DNA from: Roseburia sp.
Lineage (GTDB): Bacteria; Bacillota; Clostridia; Lachnospirales; Lachnospiraceae
Assembly: GCA_030844625.1 (NCBI GenBank)
Contig: JAUUNJ010000031.1
Location: forward strand, 1-14,135
DNA: 14,135 nt
Reading direction: 5' to 3'
Below are positions 1 through 5,919 of the stretch, piece after piece; position 1 is the stretch's first letter; every line of letters starts with the position of its first letter. The notes under the pieces were generated by a model, which was not told the DNA's origin, did not search any database, and was given only the letters and a program-made list of their open reading frames with translations. Both the position numbers and the translations under genes were made by a program.

Positions 1-177
1 ATTATGGAAAATGGTCAAAGGCTAAGAGAATAATAATCAAATAAATATAAGCAAAAAGTTTGCCGATGCACCTTATTGCATTTACAGAATGAAACTGAGA
101 AAGCACGCATTGCGTGCTTTCTCCATATGTAAAATGTGAGTGATAAAATAAACAGATAATACCGATGGTGATAAAAA
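1..177. other. Non-coding leader region upstream of the wall hydrolase gene
   Basis: No convincing gene lies here. Reading frame 3 stays open from the window edge to a TAA at 42-44 and could be the tail of an upstream gene, but 13 codons are too few to judge. The main structure is the hairpin at 97-123, listed separately. The ribosome binding site in front of the ATG at 178 is poor (GGTGAT at about 167-172), and I could not find a well-spaced sigma-A promoter. Confidence 0.5.
97..123. terminator. Perfect 12-bp hairpin, terminator-like
   Basis: GAGAAAGCACGC (97-108) and GCGTGCTTTCTC (112-123) are exact reverse complements around the 3-base loop ATT. The stem is strong. On the + strand it is followed by CATATGT rather than a run of T, and on the - strand by AGTTTC, so it is not a textbook intrinsic terminator in either direction. 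It may end transcription from the gene left of the window, or be an mRNA structure in the leader of the gene at 178. Confidence 0.45.
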
Positions 178-1968
178 ATGAAGACGACAAAAGAAGTAAT
201 CATAAAATTAGTGGGATTAATGTTAATAATAGGTTTTTTGAATTCAGTTTACATAACAAAAACAAATGCTGCGCAAATGTATCTTTCAAACACGTCACTG
301 ACCTTGACAAAGGGTTCCACAAAGAAATTGAAGATAAAAAATCTTCCTGCTGTTTCACCTAAAATCAAATGGAGTACATCTAATAAATATGCAGTGACTG
401 TGTCTAAAAAAGGAAAAGTGAAGGCTGTTAGTTATGGGGCGGCTGTTATTAAGGCTACATGTAATAAAAAGGTGTTTACATGTTCGGTCACAGTACCGGA
501 TTCCACGAGAACAGTGGCATTAAATACTAACGCAGTAACATTGGCGGAAAATACAACCTATCAATTGACAGTATCTTCTGCAAATGCAGTTCAGTATTAT
601 TCAGGCAATGAGACCATAGCCACTGTCAATTCAAAGGGACTAATAAAGGCATTAAATCCCGGTATTGTAGTTATTACGGCAAAATCTTCTGCTGGATATG
701 CAAAGTGTACGGTGACAGTTACTTCCAATGATGTAAATGCTGTATCTGCATCATGGATAACTAATAAAAAAGCTGCGGCAATCAGAAGATTGACAAAAAA
801 GAATAATTTTGTGTATGACAATATAACGTGGGCAAAAGGGAAAAATATAACATTTAAAATTGCTAATGTTGATGAAAAAACAGTAAAAAGCTGTGTTTGG
901 AGTATATCTGATGCATCAGTTGTGTCAAAGCCTGTAGCAGCTTCCGATTGCAAAATAAAGGCATCGGCAAAGACATTAAAAGCAGGAACAGCAACAATAA
1001 CGGCTGTTGTAACGGATAATAGTGGAGTAAAAAGAATATATACCAATTATATATATGTTTCCAGCCCTTCTATTAATACAAAAAATTTGACTTTACTGGG
1101 ACCATCTGCCGGAAGTAACAGGCAGCAGTTTATATCTTTTGAGGGGTTAAGTAAATACAGTAAAATCGAATGGACCAATTCGAATGATGCGTGCACAACA
1201 ATCAGCGGGTATCATTCCAAGGCGGCAGTATGGGGAGTACAGCCGGGCAGCGGAACAATTACAGCTTCTGTGGACGGGAAAACATATAAAATAAATTATA
1301 TTGTAAAGAATCCTTATTTTGGAAAAATGACATCTGTAATCGCTAAAGGAAAAAAGACAAAAATAAATATTGGTGGGGCAGAAGGAATTACTCCGGCTTA
1401 TTCCAGCAGAAATAACAGTATCGCAACAGTCGATTCAACAGGAAATATAACCGGAAAGAAAGCAGGGGTTACATATGTAGATGTACGTTTGGGAAAGATG
1501 TGGTTCAGTTATAGAGTTGAAGTTGCAGCAAAAGGAATGAAAACCATTATAAAACGTGCAAATTACATAGTAAACAATTGGAAGTACAGCCAGAAAAAGA
1601 GGATGAAATCCAAATATTATGATTGTTCATCTTTGGTCTGGAAAGGATACAAGGCATATAAAAAATATCATAAAAAGCTGGGAAGTTCAAAAAGTGCATT
1701 GCCGGCAGGAGAGTTATTTGATTATTTATATGCAAAGAAACAAATAATATATCTGGGATATACATCTGTGGATGATTTGCAGCCTGGAGATCTGATTTTT
1801 TATGGAGATTATTCCAGTGCTGTAAAATACAGTACACCGGGAAGAACATTGGATATCTATCATGTGTCAATGTACGCTGGTGCGGGAAGTGTAGTCGAAA
1901 AGGGAGGCCAGAGCATTAATTATAATAATACACAGCATATTGTGGGAATAGGGCGAGTGGTAAAATAA
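178..1968 (+). CDS. Secreted Ig-like (Big2) repeat protein with C-terminal NlpC/P60 peptidase
   Basis: This 596-residue exported protein probably cuts peptide stems of peptidoglycan. Residues 1-32 form a signal peptide: Lys-rich start, hydrophobic core VGLMLIIGFL, likely cut after TNAA. Residues about 33-107 and 112-183 are clear bacterial Ig-like (Big2) repeats, with the motif 'W/Y-S-S-N-x-x-I/V-A-T-V-x-x-x-G-x-I/V-K-A'. About 205-300, 303-378 and 380-451 are three more divergent copies. These all-beta domains usually act as spacers or adhesive modules. Residues about 455-596 match NlpC/P60: the nucleophile C483 is in YDCSSLVW, PGDLIFY follows, and the probable general base is H562 in YHVSMYAG. 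No sortase or choline-binding anchor is visible. The start at 178 is chosen because it begins the signal peptide, although its ribosome binding site is weak. The stop codon overlaps the next start (TAATG). The family assignment is secure; the exact bond cut is inference. Confidence 0.88.
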   Translation: MKTTKEVIIKLVGLMLIIGFLNSVYITKTNAAQMYLSNTSLTLTKGSTKKLKIKNLPAVSPKIKWSTSNKYAVTVSKKGKVKAVSYGAAVIKATCNKKVFTCSVTVPDSTRTVALNTNAVTLAENTTYQLTVSSANAVQYYSGNETIATVNSKGLIKALNPGIVVITAKSSAGYAKCTVTVTSNDVNAVSASWITNKKAAAIRRLTKKNNFVYDNITWAKGKNITFKIANVDEKTVKSCVWSISDASVVSKPVAASDCKIKASAKTLKAGTATITAVVTDNSGVKRIYTNYIYVSSPSINTKNLTLLGPSAGSNRQQFISFEGLSKYSKIEWTNSNDACTTISGYHSKAAVWGVQPGSGTITASVDGKTYKINYIVKNPYFGKMTSVIAKGKKTKINIGGAEGITPAYSSRNNSIATVDSTGNITGKKAGVTYVDVRLGKMWFSYRVEVAAKGMKTIIKRANYIVNNWKYSQKKRMKSKYYDCSSLVWKGYKAYKKYHKKLGSSKSALPAGELFDYLYAKKQIIYLGYTSVDDLQPGDLIFYGDYSSAVKYSTPGRTLDIYHVSMYAGAGSVVEKGGQSINYNNTQHIVGIGRVVK

Positions 1969-2150
1969 TGGAATACAATATTGGAAATATCGTTATGTTG
2001 AAAAAAGGGCATCCTTGTGGGACTAATGAATGGGAAATTATCAGAACCGGAGCAGACTTTAAATTAAAGTGCCGGGGATGTGGAAGAATCGTTATGGTGC
2101 CACGAAAAGCCTTTGAAAAAAGTGTAAAGAAAATACTGGAAGAGAACTAA
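1968..2150 (+). CDS. DUF951 family small protein (YyzM-like)
   Basis: This 60-residue protein has the DUF951 pattern across its whole length: an N-terminal GNIVMLKKGHPCG, then NEWEIIRTGADFKLKCRGCG, and a basic C-terminal helix. Cys17, Cys35 and Cys38 (CxxC) could form a small metal site; that is inference. The function of the family is not established; a basic, small, Cys-containing fold would suit nucleic acid binding. In Bacillus subtilis, as I recall, the homologue yyzM lies near rpsF-ssb-rpsR, which is also only about 2 kb downstream here, so the position looks ancestral. Its ATG shares the A of the preceding gene's TAA, so translation is probably coupled, and no separate promoter is visible. 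A terminator follows directly. Confidence 0.85.
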   Translation: MEYNIGNIVMLKKGHPCGTNEWEIIRTGADFKLKCRGCGRIVMVPRKAFEKSVKKILEEN

Positions 2151-2152
2151 GT

Positions 2153-2194
2153 GGGAGAACCTTTGCTGTGAAAATACAGGGAGGTTCTTTTTTT
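2153..2194 (+). terminator. Intrinsic terminator after the DUF951 gene
   Basis: AGAACCT (2156-2162) pairs with AGGTTCT (2182-2188) and is followed by a run of seven T (2188-2194). The loop is fairly long at 19 bases. It sits three bases after the DUF951 stop and ends the first transcription unit. Confidence 0.75.
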
Positions 2195-2206
2195 ATCAAA
2201 CAGGTA

Positions 2207-2234
2207 TTGACAAATGCAAAAAAAGTTGTATTAT
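2207..2234 (+). promoter_or_regulatory. Sigma-A promoter of the GntR-ABC operon
   Basis: A consensus -35 TTGACA lies at 2207-2212 and a -10 TATTAT at 2229-2234, with a 16-base spacer. ATTATT at 2230-2235 with 17 bases is an equal alternative. The -10 lies inside the inverted repeat at 2226-2263, so bound repressor would block polymerase. The AAAAGGAGG ribosome binding site (2262-2270) and the ATG at 2278 follow. Confidence 0.75.
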
Positions 2235-2263
2235 TGTATTAACTACATAATACAATAATACAA
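2226..2263. promoter_or_regulatory. Operator: perfect 16-bp inverted repeat of four 8-mer half-sites
   Basis: The left arm at 2226-2241 is TTGTATTA twice in a row. The right arm at 2248-2263 is its exact reverse complement, TAATACAA twice. The six bases between them are ACTACA. The element covers the promoter -10 region and the probable transcription start, and ends just before the ribosome binding site of the GntR gene. GntR regulators of the YtrA subfamily typically repress their own operon from such palindromes, so this is the likely autoregulatory site, with room for two dimers. Confidence 0.82.
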
Positions 2264-2277
2264 AAGGAGGGAGATAT

Positions 2278-2640
2278 ATGGCATGGAGCTTTAAGAACGA
2301 CAGACCAATATATACACAGCTTTTAGAACAGATAGAGCAGAAAATTATTTCCGGTGAGTATCCAGCCGGAAGCAGAGTTCCGTCGGTAAGGGAGCTGGCA
2401 GCAGAGGCAGCGGTAAATCCCAACACGATGCAAAGAGCCATGGCAGAACTTGAGAATAGGGGATTGATTATCACCAATAGAACATCAGGCAGAATGGTTA
2501 CTGAAGATGCACAGATATTGGTTGAGATGAAAAATGATAAGGCGTTAGGGTATACAGAAGAATATATGGGAAAAATGACAGAATTAGGTTATGGACAGAA
2601 AGAAATCATTGAATTAATAAAGAAGGGAGAAAATGAATGA
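2278..2640 (+). CDS. GntR family transcriptional regulator, YtrA subfamily
   Basis: This 120-residue protein has a GntR winged helix at residues about 8-76: PIYTQLLEQIEQKIISGEYP, then SRVPSVRELAAEAAVNPNTM, in which the recognition helix lies, and the wing NRTSGRMVTED. Only about 45 residues follow, predicted helical. This short C-terminus defines the YtrA subfamily, which has no large ligand domain and dimerises through the tail. It starts the operon, after AAAAGGAGG with 7-base spacing, and overlaps the ATPase gene by ATGA. It most likely represses its own operon through the inverted repeat at 2226-2263. In the well-studied B. subtilis case, related operons respond to cell wall antibiotics; the inducer here is unknown. 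Confidence 0.92.
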   Translation: MAWSFKNDRPIYTQLLEQIEQKIISGEYPAGSRVPSVRELAAEAAVNPNTMQRAMAELENRGLIITNRTSGRMVTEDAQILVEMKNDKALGYTEEYMGKMTELGYGQKEIIELIKKGENE

Positions 2641-3335
2641 GCGTATTGTTTCAATGCAAGGATTTAGTCAAAAAATATGGCAGTTTCAGAGCTCTTAATG
2701 GGTTGAATCTTGAAGTGGAAAGTGGACAGATTATTGGTTTGTTAGGACCAAACGGAAGCGGAAAGACTACACTTATTAAGATTGCTAATGGGTTATTGAC
2801 TCCTACAGAGGGTGAAATAACAATTAAGGGAAATAAGATAGGAAAGGAGACAAAGAAAATTGTTTCATATCTTCCGGAGAGAACATATCTTAACAACTGG
2901 ATGAAGGTCAAGGATATGATAGCCTTCTTTGAGGATTTTTATGCGGATTTTGACAGTAATAAGGCATATGATATGCTTGAGAAATTAAACATTAATAAAA
3001 ACGATAAGCTAAAAACAATGTCAAAGGGAACAAAGGAGAAAGTTCAGCTTATCCTTGTAATGAGCAGAAATGCAGATTTGTATTTCCTTGATGAGCCGAT
3101 TGGAGGAGTAGATCCGGCAGCAAGAGACTATATTCTGAACACCATTATTACCAATTACAATCCACAGGCTTCAGTGATTATATCTACACATCTTATTTCA
3201 GATATAGAAAATATACTTGACGATGTTGTAATGATTAAAAACGGTGAGCTTGTTATGCATAAAAAGGTAGATGAAATCAGAGAAGAATATGGCAAGTCAG
3301 TCGATGAAGTGTTCAGGGAGGTGTTCAGATGTTAG
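2637..3335 (+). CDS. ABC transporter ATP-binding protein (YtrB-like)
   Basis: This 232-residue cytoplasmic ATPase energises the permease encoded next. Seen in order: Walker A GPNGSGKTT (37-45), signature MSKGT (128-132) in place of the usual LSGGQ, Walker B LYFLDEP (148-154) with the D-loop GGVDP, and the switch histidine H185 in STHL. The Q-loop glutamine is not obvious; the region reads SYLPERTYL (77-85), a form common in this exporter subfamily. The start codon overlaps the GntR stop (ATGA) and the end overlaps the permease start by seven bases, so the three genes are translationally coupled. The substrate is unknown; efflux or envelope-stress roles are typical of YtrA-linked transporters. 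Confidence 0.92.
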   Translation: MSVLFQCKDLVKKYGSFRALNGLNLEVESGQIIGLLGPNGSGKTTLIKIANGLLTPTEGEITIKGNKIGKETKKIVSYLPERTYLNNWMKVKDMIAFFEDFYADFDSNKAYDMLEKLNINKNDKLKTMSKGTKEKVQLILVMSRNADLYFLDEPIGGVDPAARDYILNTIITNYNPQASVIISTHLISDIENILDDVVMIKNGELVMHKKVDEIREEYGKSVDEVFREVFRC

Positions 3336-4120
3336 GGAAATTGATTAAAAATGAGTTCAAAGCAACGAGCAGAAATTTTATTCCGGTATATATAATCATG
3401 ATTGTTGTTACAATATTTTTTAAAATAACGATGGAAATTCAGGAAAGTGCAGGTATTGAAAGCAAACTTCTTGATATATTAGGCGGTTTATTGATGATTA
3501 CGTATATAATAGCACTTATTGCTGTTATTATAGGAACAATTATATTAATTATTAAAAGATTTTATGATAATATGCTGAAGGATGAGGGATACTTATCATT
3601 CACATTGCCTGTATCGACAGGTCAGCATCTGGCAAGCAAGACAATTGTCAGTTATGTTTGGATGCTGGTATCAATTATTCTTGTGATAGCAGCGGTTATG
3701 GTTATTCCATTGGGACACGGTATCTATTCTGAAATATTCAAGGAACTTGGTGTAATAATTGATGGCATTACAGAGATGGGATGGTGGCACTATGTTGTAG
3801 AAGTGGCACTGATGTGTATTGTATCTATATATAGTTATATTATGATGGGATATACCTGTTTCAGCGTGGGGCAGAATTTTAATAAGCATAGAATTGTTGG
3901 CGCGTTTATTACATACATAGTTATTTATGTAATATCACAGGTATTGAATTCAGTGGTTATGGTATATTTGATGGGAGTAGATCTTAATGATGAGATATCG
4001 GTAATGTCGAACGTTTTCCATCCGCTTATGATATATTCATTGGTATTAGCAATAATAGAGTCGGTAGTTTTTACCATAATTACTTATGTAATGTTAAATA
4101 AAAAACTTAACTTGGAATAA
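3329..4120 (+). CDS. ABC transporter permease, six membrane segments
   Basis: This 263-residue membrane protein has hydrophobic segments at about residues 17-31, 48-73, 104-127, 153-177, 188-211 and 231-257, fitting a six-helix ABC-2-like permease. The N-terminus, LIKNEFKATSRNFIPVY, is typical of the permeases encoded with YtrB-like ATPases. The sequence FYDNMLKDEGYLSFTLPVS after the second segment is the coupling-loop signature seen in this Clostridia group, where EGYLTFTLPV-type motifs are common. It has a GGGAGG ribosome binding site (3316-3321) inside the ATPase gene and overlaps it by seven bases. With the ATPase dimer it should form a full exporter; the substrate cannot be deduced. Confidence 0.85.
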   Translation: MLGKLIKNEFKATSRNFIPVYIIMIVVTIFFKITMEIQESAGIESKLLDILGGLLMITYIIALIAVIIGTIILIIKRFYDNMLKDEGYLSFTLPVSTGQHLASKTIVSYVWMLVSIILVIAAVMVIPLGHGIYSEIFKELGVIIDGITEMGWWHYVVEVALMCIVSIYSYIMMGYTCFSVGQNFNKHRIVGAFITYIVIYVISQVLNSVVMVYLMGVDLNDEISVMSNVFHPLMIYSLVLAIIESVVFTIITYVMLNKKLNLE

Positions 4121-4167
4121 ATTCATCAACACAGCAGTGATTTGTTTTGAAAAAAGATAAAATTTTG

Positions 4168-4195
4168 AAAAAGCCCTTGCGAATAGGGCTTTTTT
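4168..4195 (+). terminator. Intrinsic terminator of the GntR-ABC operon
   Basis: AGCCCT (4172-4177) pairs with AGGGCT (4185-4190) around a 7-base loop, followed by six T (4190-4195). A run of A before the stem extends the pairing. It separates the ABC operon from rpsF. Confidence 0.85.
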
Positions 4196-4316
4196 ATGTT
4201 ATTATCATGGTTCGTGATATATATTATTGCGTCATAATGTTACAACATTATGAATCCTTGCTTTTCCAAATAGCAGTGTTTTAGGAAAGGCCAGAGACCA
4301 AAAGGAGGTAAAAAGC
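4196..4316 (+). promoter_or_regulatory. rpsF promoter/leader region with two hairpins
   Basis: Two structures are visible. TCATAATGTT (4232-4241) and AACATTATGA (4244-4253) are a perfect 10-bp inverted repeat with a 2-base centre. CTTTTCC (4261-4267) can pair with GGAAAGG (4284-4290), including one G-U, closing a 16-base loop. A weak promoter candidate is TTATTA (4199-4204), 17 bases, TATTAT (4222-4227). The ribosome binding site AAGGAGG at about 4302-4308 precedes the ATG at 4317. rpsF operons are often autoregulated by an S6:S18-binding leader, but the CCG signature I would expect for that motif is absent. Confidence 0.4.
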
Positions 4317-4607
4317 ATGAACAAATATGAATTAACAGTTGTTGTTAGTGCAAAACTTGAAGATGAAGGAAGAGCAGCTGAGCTAGATAAGGTAAAGGCA
4401 CTTATCGAAAAGTTTGGTGGAACAATCACTAACGTTGATGAAGCTGGAAAGAAGAAATTAGCTTACGAAATCCAGAAGATGTCAGAAGCTTATTATTACT
4501 TCATTGATTTTGATACTGATAACACGGATTGTCCTAGCGAGTTAGAAAGCCAGCTTCGTATTATGGAAAATGTTATCAGATTCATGACTGTTGCAGTTGA
4601 GGCATAG
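4317..4607 (+). CDS. rpsF: 30S ribosomal protein S6
   Basis: This 96-residue protein has normal S6 length and pattern: MNKYELTVVVSA at the start, LIEKFGGTITNVDEAGKKKL in the middle with the conserved GKK-LAYEI strand, and EAYYYFIDF followed by the helix LESQLRIMENVIRFM. S6 binds S18 and 16S rRNA in the platform of the small subunit. It is the first gene of the standard rpsF-ssb-rpsR operon, and the start is fixed by AAGGAGG eight bases upstream. No acidic C-terminal extension of the E. coli type is present, as usual in Firmicutes. Confidence 0.97.
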   Translation: MNKYELTVVVSAKLEDEGRAAELDKVKALIEKFGGTITNVDEAGKKKLAYEIQKMSEAYYYFIDFDTDNTDCPSELESQLRIMENVIRFMTVAVEA

Positions 4608-4633
4608 TTTGATACATTTAAGAGAGGTATAAT

Positions 4634-5083
4634 ATGAATAAAGTTATTCTTATGGGTCGTTTGACTCGTGATCCTGAAGTAAGATATTCTACATCAGGAG
4701 ATAATCAGTTGGCTATTGCAAGATATACTTTAGCAGTAGATCGAAGATTTAAAAGAGATGGAGATAATCAGACTGCTGATTTTATCAGATGTGTTGCATT
4801 TGGCAGAAGCGGCGAGTTTGCTGAAAAATATTTCCGTCAGGGAACAAAGATAGTTGCAGAAGGTCGTATTCAGACCGGCAGTTATCAGGACAAGGATGGC
4901 AAGACAGTTTATACAACAGAAGTTGTTGTTGAAAATCAGGAATTTGCTGAGAGTAAGGCAGCATCAGATAACAATAGTTATCAGCCACAGCCGGCAGCAT
5001 CAGCACCGACAGCTCCGGCAGGAGATGGATTTATGAACATTCCTGACAGTGTAGATGATTCAGGTCTGCCATTTAACTTTTAA
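4634..5083 (+). CDS. ssb: Single-stranded DNA-binding protein
   Basis: This 149-residue protein has the OB fold at residues 1-105: MNKVILMGRLTRDPEVRYS, then IARYTLAVDRRF, DFIRCVAFGRSGEFAEKYFRQG, and VAEGRIQTGSY. A flexible Pro/Ala/Gln-rich linker (about 113-136) leads to the acidic tail DSVDDSGLPFNF. SSB tetramers protect single-stranded DNA in replication and repair, and the tail recruits partner proteins. The usual tail ends exactly in Pro-Phe (DDDIPF). Here the LPF is followed by Asn-Phe, so the terminal Phe is present but the Pro-Phe pair lies two residues inside. It sits between rpsF and rpsR, with 26- and 48-base gaps, and has an AGAGAGG ribosome binding site. Confidence 0.96.
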   Translation: MNKVILMGRLTRDPEVRYSTSGDNQLAIARYTLAVDRRFKRDGDNQTADFIRCVAFGRSGEFAEKYFRQGTKIVAEGRIQTGSYQDKDGKTVYTTEVVVENQEFAESKAASDNNSYQPQPAASAPTAPAGDGFMNIPDSVDDSGLPFNF

Positions 5084-5131
5084 TAGTTCTAAGTATTAGA
5101 ACAGTTTTTAACGAATATAGGAGGTCAAGTT

Positions 5132-5395
5132 ATGCCATATAATAAGAGTGAAAGACCGGATTCTCCAATGAGAAGAAGAGGCGGTCGTAGAAGAAAAAAA
5201 GTTTGTGCATTCTGCGCTAACGAAAATAAGGCAATCGATTATAAAGATGTAGCTACATTAAAGAGATATGTATCTGAAAGAGGAAAAATTCTTCCTAGAA
5301 GAATTACAGGTAACTGTGCAAGACATCAGAGAGCTCTTACAACAGCTATTAAGAGAGCAAGAAATATTGCCCTTATGCCATATACAGTGGAATAA
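5132..5395 (+). CDS. rpsR: 30S ribosomal protein S18
   Basis: This 87-residue protein has the S18 core [33 protein letters not shown] and the end [14 protein letters not shown]. Its basic N-terminal extension, [11 protein letters not shown], leads into CAFC, and with CARH further on gives Cys-x-x-Cys plus Cys-x-x-His. It is therefore of the zinc-ribbon (C+) type, in which four ligands can hold zinc. S18 pairs with S6 on the 30S platform, which explains the operon. The ribosome binding site is TAGGAGG at about 5119-5125. The terminator at 5441-5498 closes the operon. Confidence 0.97.
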   Translation: MPYNKSERPDSPMRRRGGRRRKKVCAFCANENKAIDYKDVATLKRYVSERGKILPRRITGNCARHQRALTTAIKRARNIALMPYTVE

Positions 5396-5440
5396 TCGTG
5401 AAACAACGAACAAAGCGTTATTCGCGATAGAAATAAAAAG

Positions 5441-5498
5441 AAAACAGATGATTCTTTCATTATGCTTGCATGAAATGACTGGATCATCTGTTTTTTTT
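5441..5498 (+). terminator. Intrinsic terminator of rpsF-ssb-rpsR
   Basis: AACAGATGAT (5443-5452) pairs with ATCATCTGTT (5483-5492) and runs into eight T (5491-5498). An inner stem, TTTCAT (5455-5460) with ATGAAA (5470-5475), extends the same hairpin. It lies 45 bases after the rpsR stop. Confidence 0.88.
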
Positions 5499-5551
5499 AT
5501 TTTGCAGTATCAGTCACAGATTGTGACGATAACGTCTCCCATGAAAATCAA

Positions 5552-5580
5552 TTGACTTTTACTATAAAGAAAGTTATTAT
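5552..5580 (+). promoter_or_regulatory. Sigma-A promoter of the T-box/trpB unit
   Basis: TTGACT (5552-5557) and TATTAT (5575-5580) are separated by exactly 17 bases and lie just before the T-box leader, so transcription should begin near 5587. The trpB gene thus has its own promoter after the ribosomal operon terminator. Confidence 0.78.
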
Positions 5581-5595
5581 AAAACAGTATAGATA

Positions 5596-5860
5596 ATAGA
5601 AACCAATGAGCGAGAGTAGTATCTAATCGTCTTATATGTTCAGAGAGTTGCAGATGATGGGATTGCAATCATATATGATTAGAGAATGGACTTGTGAGGG
5701 CGAACTGAAGTATAGGATATGTAGGGGAGACGGAAGCCAACCGTTATCATAGGCGATACATGACTGTGTATTAGAGTGCATTTAGAAATAAATGAATTTA
5801 GGTGGCACCGCAGGAGATTTTGCTCTTGTCCTGATTATAATTAGGATAGGAGTTTTTTGC
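5596..5860 (+). promoter_or_regulatory. T-box riboswitch, tryptophan-specific
   Basis: The leader senses uncharged tRNA-Trp and permits trpB transcription when it binds. Stem I: TCTAATC (5622-5628) pairs with GATTAGA (5677-5683), enclosing AGAGAG (5642-5647) and the apical hairpin TTGCA/TGCAA (5648-5652, 5664-5668). The specifier is TGG at 5687-5689, in the context GAA-TGG-ACT. Stem III is CATTTA-GAAA-TAAATG (5779-5794). The T-box AGGTGGCACCGC lies at 5800-5811. Antiterminator: TTAGG (5798-5802) pairs with CCTGA (5830-5834), TGGCACC (5803-5809) is the bulge, and GCAGGAG (5810-5816) pairs with CTCTTGT (5823-5829). The bulge base after TGG is C, which matches the G discriminator of bacterial tRNA-Trp and independently supports the UGG specifier. 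Confidence 0.95.
5823..5858 (+). terminator. T-box regulated terminator
   Basis: CTCTTGTCCT (5823-5832) pairs over ten positions, two of them G-U, with AGGATAGGAG (5843-5852), followed by six T (5853-5858). The 5' arm is the same segment that completes the antiterminator, so the two structures exclude each other. This is the premature stop used when tRNA-Trp is charged. Confidence 0.92.
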
Positions 5861-5919
5861 ATTATAAGGAGATTAAGTGGACTTTCTACTTTTATATAAA
5901 ACAAAAGGAGGATATATTT

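Noticed and set aside
597..1046. 149-codon open frame on the - strand inside the Big2-NlpC/P60 gene
   Set aside because: It lies fully antisense to a well-supported gene, has no ribosome binding site, and its composition is that of a reversed Ig-repeat region.
4196..4316. S6:S18-binding ribosomal leader motif
   Set aside because: Stems are present, but the CCG element I would require is not found, so I list only an unassigned leader.
5268..5555. 95-codon + strand frame overlapping rpsR and its terminator
   Set aside because: It overlaps rpsR in another frame and runs through the terminator hairpin; the product looks like no protein and has no ribosome binding site.
5857..5919. Upstream TTG start adding 21 residues to TrpB
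   Set aside because: The TTG lies in the T run of the T-box terminator and has no ribosome binding site, while ATG 5920 has AAAGGAGG at good spacing and begins the normal family N-terminus.
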